A DNA stretch of 64,000 bases, from positions 10,230,001 through 10,294,000 of the forward strand of contig NC_063994.1 in NCBI RefSeq assembly GCF_932276165.1. The letters run 5' to 3'. This document shows, in pieces, positions 21,901 to 33,900 of the stretch (position 1 is the first letter of the stretch; every line of letters begins with the position of its first letter). The translations under genes and the position numbers were made by a program. Below the pieces are notes generated by a model that was given only the letters and a program-made list of their open reading frames with translations, was not told where the DNA came from and ran no database searches. This stretch comes from Plutella xylostella. Lineage: Eukaryota > Arthropoda > Insecta > Lepidoptera > Plutellidae.

Positions 21901-24900
21901 AGCGATGTAGCAGTCGGACGTGATGTTGCACTCGGAGCGCGACACGCACGTCACCACGCCGTAGTGGCCGAAGATTATCTGGACGATCTTTGCTGTAATT
22001 GCAGAACAATATAGAGTTATTATTAAATGGGACAAAAAGGTCAAAATGTAGCCAAATACGAATGCAAATTTTATGAATTGTGTTGGAGGTAGAGGTTGAA
22101 GGTTTCACCTTGCCACTATTGTGTTGTATTCCCCTTAACAACCCAGGACCCAGAGGTTTTGAGGGTCAGATAAACAAACTTTGCCAATATCCTCATAAGA
22201 GCTCGTTTGTGTAGTTACCGCGACGGCCATAAACCAGTTCTTTCATCTATTGATAAGACGTGTCTTGGTAGAGTCGTGAACAAAGTAAAATGAAAACAAA
22301 CCAGTCTCAGTAGAGAAGACCCTGAGACTATTGTCCCAGAAGCCGGCGGCGATGAGGAACCGTGAGTCGACGGTGGTGACGAAGCAGTTGCTCCTCGCCC
22401 GCACGCGCTGAGAGAAGTTGTCGCCGAGCTGACGACGAGCCAGGGCCTGGGCGCCGCCTTGCGCTGGAAAGAGATGGGTGTTGTTAGGAATTATTCGGGA
22501 AATTCAGTTTTTAATTTAATTTTACCCCACAGAGAGTTTTTTGGTATTCTATAATTCTCGACATAACTTGATGTTTCAGGAGAGAAATGTATCTCCCAAA
22601 GACCAGAGCTACCAGGATAGTATAATCACATCGACTCAATAATCAATCGACATCTAACGAGTACAGGTTAGATTGCGGAGTTCGTCAGGGTGGGCTCACC
22701 TCGCCGGACCTCTTCAATCTGTACATCGACGACCTGATTCGGGGTCTGCGGAGCACCAATGTCGGCTGTCATATTGGGGGCGTTTGTGTAAACAATCTCA
22801 GTTATGCGGACGACATGGTGCTCCTCAGCCCCTCGATCAGGGGTCTGCAGAAACTACTTTCGGTCTGTGAGCATTATGCAAATGCGCATGGACTGAAGTA
22901 CAACGTGTCGAAGACCGAAATGCTGGTGTTCAGAGCGGGGAGGGGTCCGGAGAGGGTGCCCGAAGTCGTTCTGGATGGGGCACCAGTTCGGGTTGTGCAG
23001 CAGTTCAGATATCTCGGCCATATACTGACGAGTGACCTCAGGGATGACACTGACATAGAGCGTGAAAGACGGGCACTCTCGATCAGATGTAACATGCTTG
23101 CCCGAAGATTCCACAGATGCAGTGAGCAAGTTAAAATAACTTTATTTAGGGCATACTGCCAGAACATCTACACTGGGCATCTGTGGATCAACTACACCCG
23201 GAAGGCGATGAGCACCATGAGGGTGCAGTATAATGACGCATACCGCACCCTCATGAGGCGGCCGCGGTACTGTAGCGCGTCGGGCATGTTCTCTGAGGCG
23301 GGAGTGCCTGACTTCTTCGCAGTCCTGAGGTCACGTATAGCGACATTCTGGTCGGGGCTGCGCAGCACTGGGAATGCAATACTGAAAGTGGTAAGTGAGG
23401 ATTTTAGAAATCCATTCTACAGACACTGGCTCTCTGTTCATCAAGACGCAAATCGAAAATAAAAATGACCTTACCTATGTAATAGGTATATATATGTAAC
23501 TGATAATAATTGTAATACTACAATTTAATTTATTTGTGTAAGTATGTTTGTGTTTTATATAATGTGTAATATGGGTGTCTAGCCTGAAATAAATGACAAT
23601 TTATTTATTTTTTTATTTTTTATAATCTAGCAGCTGCTATCCTTGTCAGCCTTATAATAGCTAGTAACGCCATCTGTCCAATCATGCAGTGTAACTGCTG
23701 CTTTGTTAGTACAGCCAGATCATTGATGGTACTCCTTCATTCAATAAATGGTAGGGTATCCTTAGGAGAACTTTATGTCCGAAAGAGCAGAGCTGCTAGG
23801 AGAGTATACACCAGAAGCAGCTGAAGACAATGCCTTATTAGCTAGTAACGCCATCTATCAAATCGTGCAGTGTTTAAACTGCTGCTTTATGAAGCCTTTA
23901 AATGATAGCATTGTAGAAACCCCTTGTGAACTAAAGCTGAGCTACCAGGAGAGTATAAACAATCAGCAGCTTACCCCACACCGGGTCCATGATGAGGGGG
24001 TGCGGCGGGGGTGCTATTCGCTCTATAGGAAAATCTCATTAAGCTAAATAGAACAAAGCCAGCTTAGAGATACCAGGAGAGTATAAACAATGAGCAGCTT
24101 ACCCCACACCGGGTCCATGACGAGCGGGTGCGGCGGCGGCGCGGCGTGGTCGGCCGCGTGGCGCGCCGCCGCGTGCGAGCAGCCGCCGCCCACCCAGCGG
24201 TGCGCTGCGAAGGCTCGCGCTGAACTCACCTGGAGGATAATAGGTTAGGTTAAGTACATTACATCGTGATGGAAGTGGTAGAACAGTGTATAGTTGATGG
24301 CTAGTCGTAGAATATCAATCTAATAATTTAGTTTTTCTGCGTTTATCAAGTCGTTGACCAGCTCATCTCTTCCTCCTCATATAATCTGGATTGATCAGCT
24401 GAGCTGATGATTTTGTGCATTCAGGATCGGTACCTAAAAAAATGTTCAGCCATTCTCATCAGATTCCTTAATATATCGGTTTTTCTACCATGGCATGGCT
24501 AGCTCCGGGTAGGTGTTAGCCGACACGTGTAATCAGATTGCTCAAGCCATCTTCCAATGTACCCCTTATCTACCAGGACAGCATAAACCCCAACAAGACT
24601 ATCACACTCACAGTGACAGCGGCCGGCATGGCTAGCTGCGGGTAGGTATTCGCCGACACGTGTAGTCAGATTGCTCAAGCAAATTTTCAACGAACCCCTT
24701 CCCTACCAGGACAGCATAAACCTTAACAAGTACTCACAGTGACAGCGGCCGGCATGGCCAGCTGCGGGTAGGTATTCGCCGACACGTGGACCACGGCCGC
24801 ATTGGACGGCAGCTTCAGTCGCAGACAGACGTCGTCGGGGGCGGCTGCAAACATGAGCGGAGCGAGGTGCATGGGCGACGCGCGTGGTGGGTGAGGCTCG

Positions 24901-27900
24901 CTTAGTAGCTGTTGGGGGAAATGTGGAGGTTAATGAGACTTGCATGTAATGAAGAGACCAAGATAGCTGATCAAGACCTAAATGCGCAGATAGGCACGTT
25001 TACGTTAGCTGTAAGGTACTAGTTAACTTTCTGGCACTATACAAATATTGAAGAGTGCGATGGCATGTTATATTCAGCTTTTGAATGTGGGTATGTATGA
25101 AAATCCCTGAATTCTCCTGAATCCCTGACGCGTTAGCATCAACAGCTTTCCAATCGCATACGTACGAACATTGGTCACTCACAAAATAACTGTTAAGAAC
25201 TTCTTCAGTAGGTACTATTCTCCAGAACTTATGGGCACTAGAAACATCAAGCAGTATCACCATTTCTTCAGATTCCCGATTCCAGAAAGCATTAACTAAG
25301 TAACACCAGGTACTAGGGCAGCAGAACCATCCAGCAGTTCTCACTAACCTGAGCTGGCGTCTGTCCGAAGCTGCGTATCTGGTCCTCCACAGCCGCGCGG
25401 GTGACTGGCTCCGTGATCTGGTCTAGTCGCACTCCACCCTCGTATGTCAGGTAGTAGAATACGTTTGTAGCACGCACTGCCTCCGGTCCTGCAAACAAAT
25501 TTGGTGTTGTTGAGTATTCTATTCTATTCTATTCTATTCTCTGTGGGGGTGTAAGTACCTGCACCTGGCTCTCTCGAATGGAACCTTTGTGCATATCCCC
25601 AAGGTCTAAACTGCCTTCCTAAGCTTGGACCATTTCCCACCACGCTGGTCCACTGCGGGTTGGTGGGTTCACATATCTAGACGTGCTAGATCTAGATATG
25701 CAGGTTTCCTCACGATGTTTTCCTTCACCGTAAGAGCGATGGTATACATTGTACTTAAGTTAAAAGAACTCATTGGTACATGTCAGCGCCGGGATCGAAC
25801 CCGCATCTCTGGCGTGAGAAGCGGACGCTTACCCGACTGAGCTACCACCGCTCTGTTGTTGAGTATTTACAGAACATTATCATAGATTCCAAAGTAGTCT
25901 TCACCACTTACCATTTATAAACATACACTAAGCAAACTTCTGTACCTACAACCAAATTGTCCGATAGACTTGTTTTTATTGGCTTGTTCAAAGCCACACG
26001 TCACAATCTCTACAATGTTACCGCATCTACCAATGACAGGTCTGCGGGAATCGGCTTATATGCTAAGGTCAGCATATAATTTTCTCGAATACTTACACAT
26101 CTCTGCTAAAGCGCTGTTTAAAACATGCAGTCTGTGATACTAACCTCTCTGCTTATACCCGAAGATCAAGTCAATCCACTGGTGCAGCTGACAGCTGACG
26201 AACTCTGACTCGAGCGCCATGCGGTTGATCCTGATGAACTCTTCCGCCGAGGAGGCCCAGGGCGGCAGGGTCACATCTCCGGACGGAGAGACGGGCAGCC
26301 CGAGCCAGGTGGACATTTAAACAGTAGGGACCCAAGAGTTGTAGAGATCTTTGATCGATTCGACTGTTGTCTATACCCACCACTTACCGTGAAATGCAAG
26401 AAGCAGGGTTGCCACAAATTCTCCAGAAAGTAGCGGGAAGAGGTTGCCACAAATTCTTTAATGTTACCGAATCTACCAATGACAGCGCTGCAAGGGCTAG
26501 CTTATACTAATAACTATGCTAAGTTTAGCTTAATGTCCGCGAATGCATATCTCAGCAAAGCGCTGTCTAGACTCTAGAGTATGTTATAGTCTCTGTGACC
26601 TGACTCACCTCTCTGCTTATACCCAAAGATCAAGTCAATCCACTGGTGCAGCTGACAGCTGACGAACTCTGACTCGAGCGCCATGCGGTTGATCCTGATG
26701 AACTCTTCCGCCGAGGAGGCCCAGGGCGGCAGGGTCACGTCCCCGGAGGGAGAGTCGGGCAGCCCGAGCCGGTAGCCCGAGTTGTTGACCAGCATCTCCG
26801 GGAGGAAGAATAGTTCGGGGATCAGCTCCTGTGGGGTGCAGGGTGAGTATGAGTAGGTTATATTTCATTGTATGTTCAATATTATGTGCGGGGTGGTAGT
26901 GGCAACTGCCAACACCTATTATATATCATTATATATATCGTTTTTTTCACACCTGGAGGGTTACTCTATACTGGTGAACAGCGAAAGAACGAGAGTTGTC
27001 GTGCAATCGGCACTTTTAAAATAACGAGATATGTACCTATGTAGAGCGGTGGCTAGGAAAGCAATGGTCCAAAACTTCGTTTTTCGTCATATAGCGTCAT
27101 ATATAACCCCCCGGTTCACTTGGATGTTTTCCTAGGTTTGGACCATTCCATTGAACGGTAAGTATGAAGCTGCCTAATACAATCGTCAACATTAACTCTC
27201 ATTTACATAATAATTACGATCCTTTATAAACTTATTGTCAATCATTACTAATTTACATTTAAACTAAAATCGCTTTGATTTCATGCTAAGTTACTGGGTC
27301 AATTAAACCCATAGTGGACATAAAGGTACCTCCATAAAATATTTGCGCTTGGCCGCCTTCAGTAATGTCGGCTGGACATGCAATCTGCGGTGGTATGGAG
27401 TATGTACCACTGTACCAGACGATTATTATGTTAGCATAGACTGGTAAAATTATCTTTGAAACATAAGATTTCTCGTAGAATAAATAAACATAATCCACAT
27501 CAAACTATCCCTTTAACCTAAACCTTCGACACTTTACGACGCAAATCGAAAATAAAAATGACCTTACCTATTTAATAGGTATATGTATGTTTAAAGTGAT
27601 AATAATTGTAATACTACAATTTAATTTATTTTTGTAAGTACGTTTGTGTTTATATAATGTGTAATATGGGTGTCTAGCCTGAAATAAATGACTATTTATT
27701 TATTTTTATTTATTATTATTTTTACATACATGTAAGTACCTCTACAGAGATTTTGAAAATCGTAAATCAATTATAATCAACCATTGAACCTTTCTTCGTA
27801 TTTACGAAGAATCCTATCTATGATAAGTAGTTAGATTAAAAGATGTATGTTAGTATAACTAAACAGACTATTGTGGCTATGAATTGTAAACAATCCTATG

Positions 27901-30900
27901 TGGTTTTATGTAACTGATGCATTGTATCATGATTACACGATTCGTAACAATGGTCGGGGTTTGTACACTATTGTTTTCCTCCACTGAATTTCAGTGATGC
28001 GCCTACGGTATAAGTCATTCATTATAAATTACGTTTTCACCTATTTTTCCTGTGTTTTATATAGTATGTATTATTAAAACATAAAAATATCACTAGTATT
28101 TAAATGCAATACGTGTACACCTTCCTCTTCTACTCAATAAGTCTCTCATTCACCCAAAGGTTGCCTGGAAGAGATCGCTTTTAGCGATAAGGCCGCCTAT
28201 TGTGCTTACTCCTTTTGTTATTTAATGTATGTTGTGTGTTTTGTTCAATAAAGTTATATTGTACTAGCTGTTCCCGCGCGCTTCGCTTCGCCTTGAAAAG
28301 TTTTCCCGTGGGAATTCCGGGATAAAAAGTAGCCTATGTTCTTTCCCAGTGTCTAGACCGTATGTATACCAAATTTCATTCAAATCCGTTCAGTAGTTTT
28401 GGCGTGAAAGAGTAACAGACAGACAGACAGACACAGTTACTTTCGCATTTATTATATTAGTTAGGATTGTATTGTATTGTATTGTATATCTATATTTTGC
28501 TAGAGTCATATAGGTGTCTCAGTAAGAGTGTTTTCTTTAAACTATTAAGTTCGCCTAACTATGTACTTAATTGAACTATAATTGAAAAAATTAAGATCGT
28601 TAACACCTTGAATTTTTTCTTTGTGTTTAATTAAATCTAGGATTAAGGTGAATAAACCAAAACATTTTGATTTGGCATGGTAAAGGTTCAGTCATGTCAT
28701 AATATCTCCACAGTCATGGAAAATTTTATGAAAAAGAAACCGGGCGCAATTTTACAACTCTCTTAGAACTGAAAAAATGCTCTTTTACGGAGACCCCATT
28801 TACCCAATATTATACAGTGAACATAATGTAAGAGGAAAGGTAACACAGACCTACCTAGATATAAGCATCAACTTATTCTTAGTTTCTGTGTAACCGCATG
28901 TTTGTGGTTAACCGAAGAAGGAAGTTATTTATTTATTGTGTTTCTGTGTCGACTGCTTAGATACACCCAGATGAATGCTAACTTAAGAATGGTAACCACT
29001 AAATATTATGACATACTTAATGTTGTTTTAAACCGAAATAATGCTATTGAACTCTTTATGTTATGAAGTCATGAAAATAACCTACATCTAATTTTAGCTA
29101 TAAATATCGCATTAGAGGCGGCACGATGTTTATAAAATCCTTATAAAAACTTAAGTAACATGCTAATTATGTCATGTTCCATTAATTTTTATAGAAGTTT
29201 TTTCAATTCAGGTTTGAATTAAAGTTCACTGCAGATAATTATTTGGATCGTAAAAATGTAGATGTTATCGTAGTCATTACAAGTTTAGGTTAGTATTTTA
29301 ATAAAATGTTTTAATTTAAATACAGATCTCTTTGGTAATTTGAGTAACCTATTAAATCTTTTTGTAGCATGAACTACCGACATCAATTAAAATCTTTGCA
29401 CTTTATAGGCACTTATGTAGGTATTTAATGTCCTCCATCTGGCTGAAAATATTCTGAGGTATGGTTACTAACCTACATACGTAGACCTAAATAGGATTTT
29501 CACTCCAGACAAAAGGAAGGAACACACAAAATGTATCCGTCTCTTTCTTACCTTAACATCGGAGGTATCTCTCTGGCAGTTCTTCCACGACATGGCTATG
29601 GAAGAGAACAGCCGGTTGGGGTGGTCAAACTTGCCTCCTTGGAGGGCGAGGAACATTGTCGTCATCGGCTCCTGTGGGCGAAGGGGTTAATACGTGAGTA
29701 GCTTCTTAGTTTTTATGGAATCCTGGTACTTAGTTATATTTTATTTTTGGAGACGACATTGTCTATTTCGTCATGTGCTCTTATGTTGAGTTAGTATGTA
29801 GTTTCTTAAGTTTTATAGGACCCTGGAATGCTAGTTATATTTTATAGCTAAGCGACGCTTATTCGAATTATCTGGAGCTAGATTGCTTTGATGTCTTTAA
29901 TTATCTTTGTAGCAAGGCCAATCTTTTCAAAAAACCTAGGTTATGTATTATGGTGAGTATCATACCATAACTTACGTAAGGAACTTACCTACCAACATCA
30001 ATGTTAAATTACTTGCAAGATTGCAATAATCATAGTATGGATGAGTGTAACGTATGTTATTAGAGCGATAAATAGAAGCATATGTATCCCATCAATTCAT
30101 GTGTAATAATTATGTAACTAAATATAATTTTATCATTATATGGATTAATGGTAGCTCCATTATTACGTAGTTAGGTACTTCTAGAGGAATACCTATAAAA
30201 TTTCCTTCGTTACAATAATGAAATGAGAGAATAATAAAGACAATGGTTATTGACGGATCATCGCTTACTAATAACGTTACGAGAGCACATCACGACGACA
30301 AGCCATGTTAAAATAATTAGTGTTTTGATTACATAGATCTACGTCAAAACAACGCATATGTATTTATACTTATATGCATGTTATGTGTAATCCAGGTCTG
30401 CCTATGTATAACGTTTTTGCATTGTCTTGTTCAGACACTACGTGAAACAATACGTAACTGGGGTATTTTATCACCTATATTATGTGCCCAGGTCCTAGGT
30501 ACAATTGTATTTGATTTACCTATTTACAACAGTGAGTCGGCAATTATAGTAGAGCATTTATACATTAGATGGGTTCCGCTCATCTGGCATAATCTTTATT
30601 GACCAAAACTCATTTCGCATAACTCGTATGGTCTAAACTTTTTTGGCCGAACCATCACTTTGCCAAGACTTGTGTGGCATAAGGCTCGTTTCGTCTAAAA
30701 CTCTTTAGGCACAATCTTTTAACACCTAAGTTTCGTTTGCTCAAATTTATGTTCGTATATACCTATGTATAATCTTGTTTCTCCTAATGTTATCTTAATA
30801 AATAATATATTAAGTATGTAGTAAATGTACAAATTGTGGTATTTTTCTCCTACATCCCGAAAGTCACGATATTGTATGAACAAAAAATCGAAAGTTAACG

Positions 30901-33900
30901 ACCAATATAATTATTACAAACCCCATGAGATCGAAACCTAAAAATAGGTGCGACGACGAGCAAAGCGAGGAGGAGCGTGTTAGGTGCACATGTTCATCGA
31001 AACCAAAGCGGAGCGCAGCGAAGCGGAGCGGAGCGTTTTCCAAACAGCGGAAACAATACAAGGCACCAGTTTGCGCTATGTAGGGAGACGCTCCGTCAAA
31101 GTTAAAGCCAAACGAATATTATTACTTTGTATAAACCTATACCATAGCATTATTAGGCTATTCAAGATTTGGCCATACCATTATTAGGCTAAACAATGTT
31201 ATGCGAAATAACTTTTTACTAAACGAGATTTATGCCATACGATTTTCGGCGTAACGAGACTTTGACCAAACGTTACTATGCAATACGAGATTAGGCAAAT
31301 AATTCTTATGCCAAAAAAGGTAGAACCACATTAGATGTGTACCTAGGTACATAGACAAGTGTATAAAAGAAAATACTTAAAGAGAACGAGGAAAATTGTT
31401 GTGCAATCATAACATAAGGTACTGATTGAATAATTTTCTAAACCTTATTCAATGAATTCGTTTATAATAATCATAAAAATAATGAAAAAAATAGTTTCTT
31501 TTTTTCAGTGATAGGTAGATAGTTAACTTCACATTAGCTGAGAAACAAAAAACAAACATCTTTCGGTGTGAAAGCAGTTTAAAAATATCTACATAAGTTA
31601 AACTAGGTTTGAACAGTTTATGTAGCATAGTTTGAACAAAGCTGCATAAACTTATCCTACAATGTTCAAATGTATTGTGTAGAGGCACGCGTGTTTATTA
31701 GGGTTAACATTAAGGAGCTCGCCAAAATTAAATTCTACTCGTACTTTCCTTTGTTTCAAGGAATGCCACCCGTTAAATGATAACCCGAGGTGGTATATTA
31801 TTAGGTAGGTACCTAACTAAGTTTGTAGGACTTTAGAAACCCTGACCTTGACCCCCTGACTACTAAACCGAAAGCACTTAATTTTGCATCATCCTGGAGG
31901 GTTAGCGAGGGGCGCAATACGCGCACATCAAGACGCGACAAAAGTTTTGCGTCGAGCTCACACATATCGCGCGGCTTCGAGAGCGTGCGCGACGGAGAAC
32001 TTTTGTCACGTCTTGACGTCAGCGTCTTGCGCCTCGTACTAAGCTAGCTGTATATCCATGTGTACTCACAATCCTGACGAGCCAGTTGAGCACAAACGCC
32101 GCGGTGGAGTAGTGGGTGCCGTAGTGGAAGGGAGGCGTGGACTCGTGCTCCCAGCCGCTGTAGCGCTCCTCGAAGTAAGCCCGTCGGCTCGGGTTCAGCG
32201 CGCCGATTGGCTGAGGAGGAACCAGGGTTAGAGAGGGATAGATATCCCTATATCCCTATGGCAGTAGGTGATGATGGTGGCCGGTGTGTAAAATAAACAT
32301 CCCGTCTTCCGCCCCATCGTATGCAAGTCTTCTGTAGGTACTATCAATATTTTATACTGTTAGGTGTTAGTACTGCATGATTGAAATGGCCTTCAAAGTG
32401 ACAGACTTTACGCATTACATGACTACACTTGAGATCTATAGCTGACTCATATTCATGACTCTTTAAGCTCGCCTCTACGTCATTAGGAAACTTCATTAAG
32501 GTTTCAAAAAGCGGTGGTGCTAGTGCAGAGTACACAGTCATATACTTCCTGGAACTAAAACCTTTAGGTGGTCGATAGCAGCGACTGATGATGATTATTA
32601 TTCCCAGTCCCCTACAGCTGGACTAGTGTGTCATCATGGTGGAAGAATTAGCTAGCCAGAATATTAGTCCATACAAGATTGTCCAGGCGCGCCAGAAGTC
32701 AGAAGGTAATAGTACAGTTGATACGTCACTCAGCGAGTCTCCTTCCATGCATACGCTGTTAAATACTGCTACTGCTACTGTAAGGTTACCACCACTGAAG
32801 ATTAGCAATATACAAAGTCCTCGCAATTAATAATCCATAGGCAGCGTCGCTCACCTGTCAAATCTGACGTAACTGGATCTGACAGATGTTTGACCGACGA
32901 GCGAGCAATGCCGCTTAATCGTTAATTGCTAATGTATCGGTGGTGGTAACCCCACTGGTGGTTCAGCCTCACCTTGGACAGGTCCCGGTAGTTGGACGGC
33001 TGGCTGAGGTCCAGCTCCTCGCTCTCGTAGTTGGTGAGCACCCACGGGAACACCGGGTACTGGTTCAGGTCGTTGTACGTGCGACCTGGAGAGAACAGGC
33101 CAGGGTTAGTGTGGGTTTCGGAGGTTAGGAATATAGGTGAAGAATGGGACGGCATACTTTCGCTGAGTTGCAGAAAGGGACCTTAAGCTAATAATGTTGA
33201 CCTTAAATGTATAGCCGCATTGCTTTGGCCGTAAATGGACAGAAAGAGACGAACACCCATATAGATTGAGATTGATTTAATGGCGAAATTAGGTTAATGT
33301 TCCTTTCTGCAAATCAGCGTATCAACTTTTACGCCAGCTTTTTATCAGCTTCGGTTCGGCAGAAACTATGTCGGTTGCAGTGGAGACGTCGACAAGATAG
33401 GTATAAGCATAACTTCTGAAAGCCTTTCGGCAGGGTGACGATTTTACAAAATCTGGATTACTTCCTAATTGTAATTTTCTATCTTTAGAGCAAAAGTGTA
33501 ATCTACTAGTACTTATGTCAAAAAAAATATAAGATAGGCACCTAGGCCTAATCAACTTAAAACCTTAATTTTTATAAGACGCCCTTGTTTTAATAATCTA
33601 CTTAATAAGTATCTTATTAAATAATGTTGCAACAGAAGGTTTCGCCTCGGTAGTCAGGTCGCCAAGAGCGAATCATGGTGAAAATCTACTTCGACATAGC
33701 GAAATCTTCAAGGTTTCATGAACTCTGTCACGGTTTAAAAAAAACTAGAATGGGCGGACCTCGTGCTTATTATTTAAACCTATTTAAACTATAATGTTAT
33801 AGTAAAATGTGATTTTGACCATGTGGTCAAAATCACATTTTATAAAACAGTATCTTATTATTGAATGTGAATGTAACTGTCACACACATATACAGTGTAT

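Noticed and set aside
25785..25858. tRNA-like sequence on the minus strand
   Set aside because: It has box A and box B but is the head of a SINE (tail and target duplication present), so I do not call it a tRNA gene; the same applies to 38731-38805.
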